Assembly: GCF_013304825.1 (NCBI RefSeq)
Contig: NZ_JAAWUO010000002.1
Coordinates: 226,369 to 290,368, forward strand
Source: Blautia schinkii
GTDB taxonomy: Bacteria > Bacillota > Clostridia > Lachnospirales > Lachnospiraceae
Direction of reading: 5' to 3'
DNA length: 64,000 nt
The notes under the pieces were generated by a model. The model saw only the letters and a program-made list of their open reading frames with translations. It was not told the origin of the DNA and did not search any database. Position 1 is the first letter of the stretch. Each line of letters opens with the position of its first letter. The position numbers and the translations under genes are program-made. This document shows, piece after piece, positions 52,374 through 61,548 of the stretch.

Positions 52374-54467
52374 TTATGCTTCTTCCGGTACATCCTTCAT
52401 GCTGAAGCTGATTCTTCCCATCTTGTCCTTGCCAAGGCAGATAACCTTAACTTTGTCGCCAAGTGTAAGAACATCCTCAACACGGTTGATCCTCTGTTTG
52501 GAGATCTTGGAAATGTGTACCATTCCCTCCTTGCCCGGTGCAAACTCAAGGAATGCGCCAAACTCTTTGATGCTGACTACGCGTCCTGTAAAGATCTGTC
52601 CTGCCTCAAACTCGGTAGTGATGATCTCGATCATACGTTTTGCTTCATCCATACCCTTCTGGTCTGTTCCGCAAATGGAAACTGCGCCGTCGTCTGTGAT
52701 GTCGATCTTCACACCTGTACGCTCGATGATCGTGTTGATAGTCTTTCCTCTCTGTCCGACTACATCACCGATCTTCTGCGGGTCGATCTGGATCTGGATG
52801 ATCTTCGGAGCAAACTCACCAACGCTTGTACGAGGCTTGTCGATACATTTCTCCATAACTTCTGTCAGGATATATTCTCTTGCCTCTTTTGTTCTGCGGA
52901 TCGCTTCCTCAACGATCGGTCTTGTAAGACCATGGATCTTGATATCCATCTGGATCGCTGTGATTCCGTCATGTGTTCCGGCTACCTTGAAATCCATATC
53001 TCCGAAGAAGTCCTCAAGGCCCTGGATATCTGTAAGAACGATGTAATCATCGTCTGTTTCACCTGTAACAAGTCCACAGGAAATACCTGCAACCGGTTTC
53101 TTGATCGGTACACCGGCAGCCATCAGTGACATGGTAGATGCACAGATACTTGCCTGGGATGTGGAACCGTTGGACTCAAATGTCTCAGATACAGTACGGA
53201 TCGCATACGGGAACTCTTCCTCTGTAGGAAGTACAGGTACCAGTGCTCTCTCAGCAAGTGCTCCGTGACCGATCTCACGACGTCCCGGTCCTCTGGAAGG
53301 CTTGGTCTCACCTACGGAGTAGGACGGGAAGTTGTAGTGATGCATATATCTCTTGGATGTCTCGAACTCATCCAGTCCGTCAAGGCGCTGTGCCTCTGTA
53401 AGAGGAGCCAGTGTTGTAACTGTACAGATCTGTGTCTGTCCTCTTGTAAACATGGCAGAACCATGAACTCTCGGAATGATGTCTGTCTCAGCTGCCAGAG
53501 GACGGATCTGTCTGATCTCACGGCCGTCCGGACGTTTGTGATCTTTGAGGATCATCTTGCGTACAGTCTTCTTCTGGTACTGATATACAGCCTCGCCAAG
53601 AACAGAAAGCCACTCTTCGTTATCTGCAAAAGCTTCTTTCAGCTTGTCTGTGATCTCGCTGATATTATTCTCACGTGTCTGTTTGTCATCAGAGAATACA
53701 GCAACCTCCATCTCTTCCGGAGGAACAATCTTCTTGATCTCATCAAAGAGCTCCTGCGGTACTGCACAGGACTCATAGGAATGTTTCTCTTTTCCGCACT
53801 CAGCAACGATCTGGTCGATGAATCTGATGATCTCCTGGTTTACTTCGTGAGCCTTGTAGATGGCCTCGATCATCTTGTCCTCCGGGATCTCGTTAGCTCC
53901 GGCCTCGATCATGATAACTTTCTCTCTTGTGGAAGCTACTGTAAGCTGAAGGTCAGAAACAGATTTCTGTACAAGTGTCGGGTTGATGATGAACTCACCG
54001 TCGATCATACCAACCTGTGTAGTTGCACATGGACCATCGAACGGGATATCGGAAATACAGGTTGCAATAGAAGAACCAAGCATAGCCGGGATCTCCGGGT
54101 TGCACTCCGGGTCAACAGACATAACCATGTCTACCAGTGTTACATCGTTTCTGTAATCCTTCGGGAACAGAGGACGCATCGGACGGTCAATAACACGGGA
54201 AGTAAGGATAGCATGCTCACTTGCCTTACCTTCTCTCTTATTAAATCCTCCCGGGATCTTTCCTACTGCGTACATCTTCTCCTCATACTCAACGCTTAAC
54301 GGGAAGAAATCAATTCCTTCTCTCGGCTCTTTGGATGCGGTAGCTGTAGCAAGAACTGTAGTGTCACCATAGTGCATAAGAGCAGCACCATTAGCCTGCT
54401 TCGCAACACGTCCGATATCTACAGTCAGTGTTCTTCCTGCAAGTTCCATGGAATAACTTTTGTACAT
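52374..54467 (-). CDS. pnp: Polynucleotide phosphorylase
   Basis: This 697-aa exoribonuclease degrades RNA from the 3' end with phosphate. Two RNase PH domains (about 1-220, 310-540; FFPLSVEYEEKMYAVGKIPGG, GRREIGHGALAERAL) flank an alpha domain, then KH (IQIDPQKIGDVVGQRGKTIN in parts) and S1 (GRVVSIKEFGAFLEFAPG) domains. A 26-bp leader hairpin precedes it, the kind used for PNPase autoregulation in other bacteria. AAGGAG is 7 bases before ATG. Confidence 0.97.
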   Translation of the reverse strand: MYKSYSMELAGRTLTVDIGRVAKQANGAALMHYGDTTVLATATASKEPREGIDFFPLSVEYEEKMYAVGKIPGGFNKREGKASEHAILTSRVIDRPMRPLFPKDYRNDVTLVDMVMSVDPECNPEIPAMLGSSIATCISDIPFDGPCATTQVGMIDGEFIINPTLVQKSVSDLQLTVASTREKVIMIEAGANEIPEDKMIEAIYKAHEVNQEIIRFIDQIVAECGKEKHSYESCAVPQELFDEIKKIVPPEEMEVAVFSDDKQTRENNISEITDKLKEAFADNEEWLSVLGEAVYQYQKKTVRKMILKDHKRPDGREIRQIRPLAAETDIIPRVHGSAMFTRGQTQICTVTTLAPLTEAQRLDGLDEFETSKRYMHHYNFPSYSVGETKPSRGPGRREIGHGALAERALVPVLPTEEEFPYAIRTVSETFESNGSTSQASICASTMSLMAAGVPIKKPVAGISCGLVTGETDDDYIVLTDIQGLEDFFGDMDFKVAGTHDGITAIQMDIKIHGLTRPIVEEAIRRTKEAREYILTEVMEKCIDKPRTSVGEFAPKIIQIQIDPQKIGDVVGQRGKTINTIIERTGVKIDITDDGAVSICGTDQKGMDEAKRMIEIITTEFEAGQIFTGRVVSIKEFGAFLEFAPGKEGMVHISKISKQRINRVEDVLTLGDKVKVICLGKDKMGRISFSMKDVPEEA

Positions 54468-54510
54468 ATTCGTTCTCCTTTTCTGATAATATATTGAATT
54501 TTAACAGGAG

Positions 54511-54584
54511 TCCGAAACAACTGAAAAGACCACTTCCCCTGGAAAAAGATCTCAACCGGAAATGGGCTTTTCAGTAGTCTCGGA
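54511..54584 (-). promoter_or_regulatory. Long hairpin in the pnp leader
   Basis: Read on the minus strand, bases 54584-54567 pair with 54528-54511 as 18 positions with one mismatch and one G-U. The stem then continues for eight more pairs (CCATTTCC with GGAAGTGG, one G-U) around a loop of about 20 bases. Such a long duplex ahead of pnp resembles the RNase III/PNPase autoregulatory hairpin known in E. coli; that role is inference. Confidence 0.65.
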
Positions 54585-54627
54585 AATCACTCCTGTGGTA
54601 ATTCCGTCTGTGTTGTCACACATGTTA

Positions 54628-54655
54628 AAATGGGGCGGATGGAATCATCCGCCCC
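54628..54655 (-). terminator. Terminator of rpsO
   Basis: GGGGCGGATG pairs perfectly with CATCCGCCCC (54632-54641 with 54646-54655) around a 4-base loop, followed by TTTT on the minus strand, 11 bases after the rpsO stop. Confidence 0.85.
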
Positions 54656-54666
54656 TCCCGTAGCAA

Positions 54667-54933
54667 TTATTTTCTTAAACCTAATTTCTCAATCAGTGCA
54701 CGGTATCTTTCGATGTCTGTTTTCTTAAGGTAAGCAAGAAGGCCACGTCTCTGACCTACCATTTTCAGAAGACCTCTTCTGGAATGATGATCTTTGTGGT
54801 GTGTTTTAAGGTGCTCTGTGAGCTCCTGGATTCTTGCTGTAAGAACTGCAACCTGAACCTCCGGTGAACCTGTGTCACCCTCTGTTCTTGCATACTCTTT
54901 CATGATTGCTGCTTTCTTCTCTTTAGAAATCAT
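54667..54933 (-). CDS. rpsO: 30S ribosomal protein S15
   Basis: This 88-aa primary binding protein of the 16S central domain shows the standard sequence: [33 protein letters not shown] and [19 protein letters not shown] is 8 bases before ATG. A leader hairpin and an own promoter precede it. Confidence 0.98.
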   Translation of the reverse strand: MISKEKKAAIMKEYARTEGDTGSPEVQVAVLTARIQELTEHLKTHHKDHHSRRGLLKMVGQRRGLLAYLKKTDIERYRALIEKLGLRK

Positions 54934-54965
54934 TGTTATTTCCTCCTTGAAATTTTAAATTAAAC

Positions 54966-55057
54966 GCCGGGTATTAAGAAGTGGTCGGAGATTCCGGCTT
55001 CTGAATACTGGCTTTTTTCACCTCGAACAGTATAGCACACGGTTACTGCCCTGTAAA
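54966..55057 (-). promoter_or_regulatory. rpsO promoter and leader hairpin (S15 autoregulation candidate)
   Basis: Minus-strand TTTACA (55057-55052), 17 bases, TATACT (55034-55029, with TGC). The leader folds GCC-GTATT-AGAAG against CTTCT-AATAC-GGC (55012-54966) with a 1x1 mismatch and a small bulge. S15 commonly represses its own translation by binding such leaders. The promoter lies inside the end of ribF. Confidence 0.6.
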
Positions 55058-55963
55058 CTGTTTTTTCGAAAAGTTTTTTGTAAAATAGGCCTTTCCTTTT
55101 TCTGCGTCTTTCAGAAGCTGTTCTTTCAGTGCTTCTATAGAAGAAAAACGTTTCTCAGGTCTTGAATAATGAAGAAACTCTACTCTGCAAGGTTCCCCGT
55201 ACAGATCCTCCTCACATTCAAAAAGATATGTCTCCACGCCAAGGAATCTCTCGCCTACTGTAGGCTTGTATCCCACATTGGTGATTCCATAAAGGCTTCG
55301 GTTTCCAAAATGGGACACTGTATCATAGACTCCGTTTGGCGGCATCAGCTTCTCTTTTACCGGAACGATATTTGTTGTCGGAAGAAGAACTTTATGTCCC
55401 ATTCCCCGGCCATGTTCGATCACACCGTCCACAAAATAGGAAAATCCCAGAAGATCGTTGACCTTTTCCATATTTCCTCTTTTAAGTTCTTCGCGGATAA
55501 AAGTACTGCTGATTTTTCGTCGGCCTTCCATTTCTTTCGGAATGATATCCACTGAAAAGCCAAGCTTCTTTCCCATTTCAGCAAGAAGCTCCGGTGTTCC
55601 CTTCCGCTCATATCCGAACCGGAAATCTTCACCTACTGCAACATGCTCAGCCTGAAGATCTCCTACCAGGATCTCTTTTATAAAAGTTTCTGCTTTCATA
55701 TGGCGGATCCGGACATCAAGAGGACATTCTACCAGAACATCTACTCCTGCCTTTTCAAGGATGTGGCACCGTTCTTCTTTTGTAAAGATCATCTGACTGC
55801 CGATTCCCAGGGAAAAAAGCACTGTCTGAAGACCTTTTTCTTTCTGCTCCAGAATGTTTTCCACCAGTTTCTGATGGCCGCGGTGTATGCCGTCAAATTT
55901 TCCCAATGTCACCGCACTTTTGGAAAGGCGCGGAAATTCTCCGTCAATCTTCAAGTATTCCAT
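55043..55963 (-). CDS. ribF: Bifunctional riboflavin kinase / FAD synthetase
   Basis: This 306-aa enzyme makes FMN then FAD. The N-terminal adenylyltransferase has VTLGKFDGIHRGHQKLV (about 15-31) and VGEDFRFGYERKG; the C-terminal kinase has LPTTNIVPVKEKLMPPNGVY and GITNVGYKPTVG. The ATG at 55963 follows AGGAG by 5 bases; upstream codons stay open. It lies 27 bases after truB, the usual order. Confidence 0.95.
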   Translation of the reverse strand: MEYLKIDGEFPRLSKSAVTLGKFDGIHRGHQKLVENILEQKEKGLQTVLFSLGIGSQMIFTKEERCHILEKAGVDVLVECPLDVRIRHMKAETFIKEILVGDLQAEHVAVGEDFRFGYERKGTPELLAEMGKKLGFSVDIIPKEMEGRRKISSTFIREELKRGNMEKVNDLLGFSYFVDGVIEHGRGMGHKVLLPTTNIVPVKEKLMPPNGVYDTVSHFGNRSLYGITNVGYKPTVGERFLGVETYLFECEEDLYGEPCRVEFLHYSRPEKRFSSIEALKEQLLKDAEKGKAYFTKNFSKKQFTGQ

Positions 55964-55990
55964 ATTTACTCCTGCCATGTCCATTACAGA

Positions 55991-56878
55991 TCACACAAAA
56001 AACATACGGACCGGTACGTATTTCTCTTTTCGCTCATCCCAGCCATATATTCCTGTGAAATCCCCGCTGCTTTTATACATGCGGACGTTTTTCTGCCTGC
56101 TTCCTCCCTGTACCATTTCTTCCGGGAGAGGATTTCCGTTGCAAAGAAGTCTGTCTCCCTCTACTGTACACGTAAGAGCAGGATACATAGAAAGCACAGC
56201 TTCGATCGGAACGATTTTTTCAAGGATCGTTCCTTCAGCAACCGCTTCTTCTACCTGGGAAAGCGTCAGGCTCTCTTCCAGTGTAAAATTCCCGGATTTT
56301 GTCCGAAGAAGCTCCTCCATAGCACCGCCGCAGCCAAGTTTTTCTCCTATGTCATTGCAAAGTGTGCGGATATAGGTTCCCTTGCTGCAAGTGACGCTTA
56401 TACGTACCAGTGGCAGAGACGTATCCAGGATCCTTATCTCATAAAAAACCACAGGGCGTGGCTTACGCTCTATGGTTTTTCCTTCTCTGGCCAGCTCGTA
56501 AAGCTTCTTTCCGTTTACCTTCAGTGCAGAATACATTGGTGGAATCTGCATCTGCTCCCCCACAAAAGATTCCACAGCCTCACGGACTTCCTCTTCTGTA
56601 ACAGTTACCGGCTTCTCAGAAAGAACTGCTCCTGTCATATCCTGGGTATCTGTGGAAACACCCAGTCTTAAGACTGCCTCGTATGTTTTTTCTTTTTCGG
56701 TAAGAAGCTCCACCAGACGGGTTCCTCTGCCAAGTGCAACAGGAAGCACTCCCTCTGCCGCCGGGTCAAGAGTTCCTGTGTGGCCGATTTTTTTCATGTG
56801 GAGAATTCCACGTAACTTTGCAACTACATCATGAGAGGTATAACCTTTTTCCTTTCGGATCACAAGTATTCCGTCCAT
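55991..56878 (-). CDS. truB: tRNA pseudouridine-55 synthase
   Basis: This 295-aa enzyme makes psi55 in the T-loop. It has MDGILVIRKEKGYTSHDVV, the catalytic Asp in GHTGTLDPAAEGVLPVALG (about 35-50) and RISVTCSKGTYIRTLCNDIG. The ATG at 56878 lies 10 bases after the nrnA stop; GAGGAG is 13 bases before ATG, a long gap. Confidence 0.95.
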   Translation of the reverse strand: MDGILVIRKEKGYTSHDVVAKLRGILHMKKIGHTGTLDPAAEGVLPVALGRGTRLVELLTEKEKTYEAVLRLGVSTDTQDMTGAVLSEKPVTVTEEEVREAVESFVGEQMQIPPMYSALKVNGKKLYELAREGKTIERKPRPVVFYEIRILDTSLPLVRISVTCSKGTYIRTLCNDIGEKLGCGGAMEELLRTKSGNFTLEESLTLSQVEEAVAEGTILEKIVPIEAVLSMYPALTCTVEGDRLLCNGNPLPEEMVQGGSRQKNVRMYKSSGDFTGIYGWDERKEKYVPVRMFFV

Positions 56879-56888
56879 GATCTTATCT

Positions 56889-57845
56889 TTACTCCTCTGT
56901 AAGCTGTTTCTCAATCTCAGCGGTAAGGTTGTTGATCACATCGTACATGGAACCCTGCATGTCACAGCCGGCTGCACGTACGTGCCCGCCGCCTCCGAAA
57001 AACACAGCGATTTTGCTCACATCCACCTTTCCGTTGGAACGAAGAGAGACTTTGAATCTCTGTGTCTCTATCTCATAGATAAAGATCGCAACCTCTACAC
57101 CTGCAGTAAGACGAAGCTGGCTTACGATTCCTTCCAGATCCTTTCCTTCCACACTATAGAAATCCATCTCTCTCTTTTTCAGATATCCGGCCACGCACCT
57201 GCCATTCTGGAGAAGAATGCTCTCTGCCAGAACACGGCCCATGACCTGATTCTGAAGATATGTTTTCTGGTAAAAGGATTCATCGATGATCCTGCTGAAA
57301 TCAAATCCTGTTTTCATCAGTTCACCGGCAATCCTCATGGTTTCCGGTGTTGTGGAAGAATACTGGAACACGCCGGTGTCATGTGCCATTCCCGTGTAGA
57401 TCGGGATTGCAATAGAACGATCGATCTTCTCTGCATCCAGAAGTCCGTAAAGAACTTCACTTGCAGAACTAATATCACCTTTTACATAATTGATGTCAGC
57501 GAATCCATTGTTGCTCACATGATGATCAATGCAGGCTGTCTTTTTTGCTGTGTCAAAATATTTCCGGGCAACAGCAAGTCTGTCCAGCGCGCTGACATCA
57601 CAAGTGATAAACAGGTCATAAACCTTATCTGCCTCTGCTTCTGTCTTAACCTCATCCATTCCGTCAATATAATTAAACACAGACTTCGGATCTTCCAGAT
57701 AGATATCTGTCTCTATCTCCGGATAATATTTCCGAAGATAGAGATACAGAGCCATACAGGAACCGATGCAGTCTCCATCAGGACGGATGTGGCCGCCGAT
57801 GCCCACTGTTTTTACATTTTCCAGTATTTCTGAAATGTTTTTCAT
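56889..57845 (-). CDS. nrnA: DHH-family oligoribonuclease / pAp phosphatase
   Basis: This 318-aa manganese phosphoesterase breaks down nanoRNA and pAp. DHH motifs: GGHIRPDGDCIGS, ITCDVSALDRL, ACIDHHVSNNGF and the DHHA1 end GGGGHVRAAGC. The ATG at 57845 follows AGGTGG by 5 bases. It stands between rbfA and truB, as in Bacillus-type operons. Confidence 0.93.
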   Translation of the reverse strand: MKNISEILENVKTVGIGGHIRPDGDCIGSCMALYLYLRKYYPEIETDIYLEDPKSVFNYIDGMDEVKTEAEADKVYDLFITCDVSALDRLAVARKYFDTAKKTACIDHHVSNNGFADINYVKGDISSASEVLYGLLDAEKIDRSIAIPIYTGMAHDTGVFQYSSTTPETMRIAGELMKTGFDFSRIIDESFYQKTYLQNQVMGRVLAESILLQNGRCVAGYLKKREMDFYSVEGKDLEGIVSQLRLTAGVEVAIFIYEIETQRFKVSLRSNGKVDVSKIAVFFGGGGHVRAAGCDMQGSMYDVINNLTAEIEKQLTEE

Positions 57846-57854
57846 TTTTTCCAC

Positions 57855-58223
57855 CTATTCCTCTGTTTCCATCCCATTCATTACATCATTGATTTTCTTT
57901 GACATATTGACACCATATTCAATGGACTCATCCAGGATAAAACGAATTTCCGGTGTATTGCGGAGATTCAGTCTTCTGGCCAGTTCTCTCCTGATATAGC
58001 CCTCCGCGTTCTTCAGGCCGCGAAGTGTGGAATCTTTTGCCTGCTGTTCGCCCAGCACACTGATGTAGGCTTTGCAGGTCTTAAGATCCGGTGCTACTTC
58101 CACTGCCGTTACGGAAGTCATTGGATGAATCCTCGGGTCTTTGATTTCCCCGTGTATGATGGTGCTGAGTTCTTTCTGAACTGCGCCATTCACACGTGTA
58201 TTTTTAATGCTGTTTTTTCTCAT
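57855..58223 (-). CDS. rbfA: Ribosome-binding factor A
   Basis: This 122-aa KH-fold protein aids late 30S maturation. Family motifs: GEIKDPRIHPMTSVTAVEVAPDL in parts, and KNAEGYIRRELARRLNLRNTPEI in parts. Its ribosome site overlaps the infB stop 12 bases away, so it is coupled to infB. Confidence 0.96.
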   Translation of the reverse strand: MRKNSIKNTRVNGAVQKELSTIIHGEIKDPRIHPMTSVTAVEVAPDLKTCKAYISVLGEQQAKDSTLRGLKNAEGYIRRELARRLNLRNTPEIRFILDESIEYGVNMSKKINDVMNGMETEE

Positions 58224-58235
58224 TTAGAGTCACTC

Positions 58236-60929
58236 CTATCTTGGTACCTCTACCATGATATACGCTTCGACTTTATCTTCTTCCTTGACATCGTTGAAGT
58301 CATTGAATACAAGACCACACTCATATCCTGCACGTACTTCCTTGACATCATCTTTAAATCTCTTAAGGGATGCAAGCTCGCCCTCGTAGATCTGATCCTC
58401 GCCTCTTGTGATACGAACCTTACAGTTACGCTGGAATGTACCGTCAAGCACATAGCTTCCTGCAATAGTTCCCACACCAGATGCCTTGAACAGCTGACGA
58501 ACCTCTGCATGACCGATTACTTTCTCCTCGAATACAGGATCCAGCATACCCTTCATAGCTGCCTCTACATCCTCGATTGCCTGGTAGATTACTTTGTAAA
58601 GCCTGAGATCTACTCCCTCCTGCTCAGCAAGCTGTTTTGCTGTGGTATCCGGACGAACGTTAAATCCGATGATGATAGCGTTGGATGTTGCAGCGAGGCT
58701 CACATCAGATTCATTGATGGCACCTACGCCGCCGTGAATAACCTTAACCACAACTTCCTCATTGGAAAGTTTTGTAAGACTCTGCTTAACAGCCTCAACA
58801 GATCCCTGTACATCGGCTTTGACGATGATCGGAAGCTCTTTAAGATCGCTTGCCTGAATCTGGTCAAACAGGTTATCAAGAGAAAGTTTGCCTTTTGTCT
58901 CCTCAAGAAGACGGCTCTTATTCTCTGTAACAAATGCGCCTGCAAAGTTCTTGGCTTCTTTATCGCTCTCAAAGGACATCAGAATCTCACCTGCATTCGG
59001 AACATCACCAAGTCCAAGGATCTCAACAGGTGTGGACGGGCCGGCCTCTTTTACACGGCGTCCCTTATCATCCATCATTGCACGTACTTTACCGTTACAT
59101 GCACCTGCTGCGATGAAATCTCCTACATGGAGAGTACCTTTCTGCACAAGAATTGTGGCAACCGGTCCTTTACCTTTGTCAAGCTGAGCCTCGATAACAA
59201 GACCTCTTGCTTCACGGTTCGGATTGGCTTTCAACTCGGAAACCTCTGCTGTAAGAAGGATCATTTCAAGAAGGCTCTCGATTCCCTCTCCTGTATGAGC
59301 AGATACAGGAACGAAGATAGTGCTTCCGCCCCAGTCCTCAGGAATCAGCTCATACTCGGAAAGCTCCTGTTTTACACGCTCTACATTTGCACTTGGCTTA
59401 TCAATCTTGTTGATAGCAACGATGATCTCAACGCCTGCTGCTTTTGCATGGCTGATCGCCTCTACTGTCTGCGGCATTACACCATCATCTGCTGCTACTA
59501 CAAGAACTGCGATATCTGTGGCGTTTGCACCACGCATACGCATAGCTGTGAATGCCTCATGTCCTGGTGTATCCAGGAATGTGATCTTCTGGCCCTTGAT
59601 ATTTACCACGTAAGCACCGATGTGCTGTGTGATTCCGCCGGCCTCGCCTCTTGTTACGTTTGTATTACGGATTGCATCAAGAAGAGATGTTTTACCATGG
59701 TCAACATGACCCATGACGCAGACTACAGGAGGTCTTGGAACCATATCGTCTTCATCCTCTTCATCCTCTTTGAGAAGTTCTGCGATCACATCGACTTTCT
59801 CTTCTTTCTCAGCGATGATATCGAAACCAAGTGCGATCTCCTCAGCTTTATCAAAGTCAATCTCCTGGTTTACTGTTACCATAACACCTTCCATGAAAAG
59901 TTTCTTCACGATCACGGACGGCTGCATCTTCATCGCGTCCGCAAGCTCACGGATGGTAAGCTTCTCCGGAATGGTGATTTCCTTGATCTCCGGCTTCTTC
60001 TCTTCCTGCTTTGGCTGTGGATTCGGTTTCTGAAGTGCTTTCGGAATTCTGGAATTCGGTCTGCGTCCACCCTGATTCGGTCTGCGTCCACTCTGACCGG
60101 CTTTCTCAAAATCTTTCTTTTTGTTCTTGTTCTCTCTGTCACGCTCACGCTTGCTGTCCTTAGATGTCTTGGTCAGCTCCGGTGTGAATACAGTATCTGA
60201 AGCTCCACCGCTTCTTCTCTGTCCCGGACGCTGTCCGCCGCCCTGGCCACCACGGTTTGCTCCGCCGAAACGGTTATCTCCGCCTCTTCCGCCTTCGGAA
60301 CGTCCACCCTGGCCTCCCTGGCCACGGTTTGCTCCACCGCCAAAACGGTTTCCTCCGTCTCTTCTTCCTTCAAAGCTTCCGCCCTGGCCTCCCTGGCCAC
60401 GGTTTGCTCCACCGCCGAAACGGCTTCCTCCTCTTCCGTCATTCTGACGTGGGCCTCTGCTTCCCTCACCCTGTCTTGCCGGACGACCTTCTCCGTTCTG
60501 GGAACGGTTTCCTCCGAAACGGTTTCCTCCGTCTCTTCTTCCCTCGAAACTTCTTCCGTCACGGTTTCCGTCTCTTCTTCCTTCCGGACGGCTGCCCTGC
60601 GGTCTTCCGCCCTGGGAACGGTTCTGGCCTCCCTGGCCGTTTCTCTGCTCACCGGACTCACCGTTTCTTGTGTTTGTTCCTGTGCTTCTCTGACCGCCGT
60701 TCTGTGGACGTGCCGGTCCCTTTCTCTCGCCTGCTGCCGGTTTTCTTCTTCCTTTACCGCCATCGCTGGCATTCTGTGCATGAAATACACGGATAATATT
60801 CTTTTTCTTTTTCGGTGCTTCAGACTTGTTACCCTCTGTATTCACCGTTGTTGTTTTTTCTTCTGTTTTTGGAGTATCCAATTGTCTATTTTGCTCCTTT
60901 CCCGATTTGCTGAATTTATCTTTTAACAT
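58236..60929 (-). CDS. infB: Translation initiation factor IF-2 with expanded Gly/Arg-rich N-terminus
   Basis: This 897-aa GTPase brings fMet-tRNA to the ribosome. Residues about 60-290 are a low-complexity tract rich in Gly, Arg, Asn and Gln with near-repeats ([24 protein letters not shown]). The IF2N helix ([21 protein letters not shown]) follows at about 325, then the G domain with [23 protein letters not shown] and NKIDKP, and domains II-IV. AAGGAGG is 14 bases before ATG, longer than usual. The gene lies in the standard nusA-infB operon. Confidence 0.97.
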   Translation of the reverse strand: MLKDKFSKSGKEQNRQLDTPKTEEKTTTVNTEGNKSEAPKKKKNIIRVFHAQNASDGGKGRRKPAAGERKGPARPQNGGQRSTGTNTRNGESGEQRNGQGGQNRSQGGRPQGSRPEGRRDGNRDGRSFEGRRDGGNRFGGNRSQNGEGRPARQGEGSRGPRQNDGRGGSRFGGGANRGQGGQGGSFEGRRDGGNRFGGGANRGQGGQGGRSEGGRGGDNRFGGANRGGQGGGQRPGQRRSGGASDTVFTPELTKTSKDSKRERDRENKNKKKDFEKAGQSGRRPNQGGRRPNSRIPKALQKPNPQPKQEEKKPEIKEITIPEKLTIRELADAMKMQPSVIVKKLFMEGVMVTVNQEIDFDKAEEIALGFDIIAEKEEKVDVIAELLKEDEEDEDDMVPRPPVVCVMGHVDHGKTSLLDAIRNTNVTRGEAGGITQHIGAYVVNIKGQKITFLDTPGHEAFTAMRMRGANATDIAVLVVAADDGVMPQTVEAISHAKAAGVEIIVAINKIDKPSANVERVKQELSEYELIPEDWGGSTIFVPVSAHTGEGIESLLEMILLTAEVSELKANPNREARGLVIEAQLDKGKGPVATILVQKGTLHVGDFIAAGACNGKVRAMMDDKGRRVKEAGPSTPVEILGLGDVPNAGEILMSFESDKEAKNFAGAFVTENKSRLLEETKGKLSLDNLFDQIQASDLKELPIIVKADVQGSVEAVKQSLTKLSNEEVVVKVIHGGVGAINESDVSLAATSNAIIIGFNVRPDTTAKQLAEQEGVDLRLYKVIYQAIEDVEAAMKGMLDPVFEEKVIGHAEVRQLFKASGVGTIAGSYVLDGTFQRNCKVRITRGEDQIYEGELASLKRFKDDVKEVRAGYECGLVFNDFNDVKEEDKVEAYIMVEVPR
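60241..60560 (-). repeat. Tandem repeats coding the IF-2 Gly/Arg-rich tract
   Basis: The segment CCCTGGCC...ACGGTTTGCTCC...AAACGG recurs at 60241, 60307 and 60382, that is at 66- and 75-base steps (22 and 25 codons). The spacing is a multiple of three throughout, so unit loss or gain would keep frame. A further weaker copy of the CGAAACGGTTTCCTCCGTCT part is near 60517. Confidence 0.75.
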
Positions 60930-60965
60930 TACTATAAATCAAACCTCCTTACAGACATCAAAGCT

Positions 60966-61283
60966 TTATCTGCCGGATTCTTTTTCCAGCTCTTTGATCA
61001 TTGCCTTTGCAAAATTTTCGTCCTGCACGGCGAGGCTGGCACGGAATTCCTTGCCCATTGCTCTGCCCAGGCTCTCTTTGTCTGAAAGGAAATATAACGG
61101 AACTTCGTAATAGATACACATATTCCGAAATTTCTTTTTTGTATTTTCGGAGGCATCATCTGCCACCAGTGCCAGGAAACCTTTTCCTGTTTTTACGGAT
61201 TTCTCTGTGGAGAATTCTCCGCTCACTGTTTTTCCTGCTTTTGTTGCCAGTCCGATAAGTGATAAAACCTTATTGTTTTTCAA
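60966..61283 (-). CDS. ylxQ: L7Ae-family RNA-binding protein YlxQ
   Basis: This about 105-aa protein has the L7Ae/L30e fold: VLSLIGLATKAGKTVSGE, LALVADDASENT and VPLYFLSDKESLGRAMGKE. YlxQ-type proteins bind kink-turn RNA. No ATG fits; TTG at 61283 follows AAGGAG by 10 bases and lies inside the end of ylxR, giving a start KNNKVLSL typical of the family. Confidence 0.88.
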   Translation of the reverse strand: MKNNKVLSLIGLATKAGKTVSGEFSTEKSVKTGKGFLALVADDASENTKKKFRNMCIYYEVPLYFLSDKESLGRAMGKEFRASLAVQDENFAKAMIKELEKESGR

Positions 61284-61548
61284 TTGATTCGAACTCCTTC
61301 TTGAGGTTCTGATACACTTCATCCGGGACTGCCATTTTCAAAGAACGCTCCAGACCATGGTTCTTGATGGCCTTCTCCAGGCATTCCTCTGAGAAACAAA
61401 GGTATGCGCCGCGTCCGTTTTTCTTACCTGTAGCGTCCAGGATGATCTTATTCTCTGATGTTCTGAGAACTCGTATCATTTCCTTTTTGCTTTTCATTTC
61501 CCTGCAGCCGGTACACTGACGCATGGGAATCTTGGTTCTCGTTTTCAT
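61270..61548 (-). CDS. ylxR: YlxR family RNA-binding protein (RnpM)
   Basis: This 92-aa protein has the family motif PMRQCTGCREMKSKKEMIRV and GRGAYLCFSEECLEKAIK. YlxR (RnpM) has been reported to bind RNase P RNA in Bacillus. Its ATG overlaps the nusA stop by one base. Confidence 0.93.
   Translation of the reverse strand: MKTRTKIPMRQCTGCREMKSKKEMIRVLRTSENKIILDATGKKNGRGAYLCFSEECLEKAIKNHGLERSLKMAVPDEVYQNLKKEFESIEKQ

Noticed and set aside
58125..60200. A 691-codon open frame opposite infB
   Set aside because: Antisense shadow of a highly conserved gene with Cys/Leu/Asp-rich nonsense composition and no motif.
60241..60560. Repeats that could be taken for a CRISPR array
   Set aside because: The repeats code Gly/Arg-rich IF-2 residues in frame, spacing is 66-75 bases and spacers are themselves related; no cas genes.
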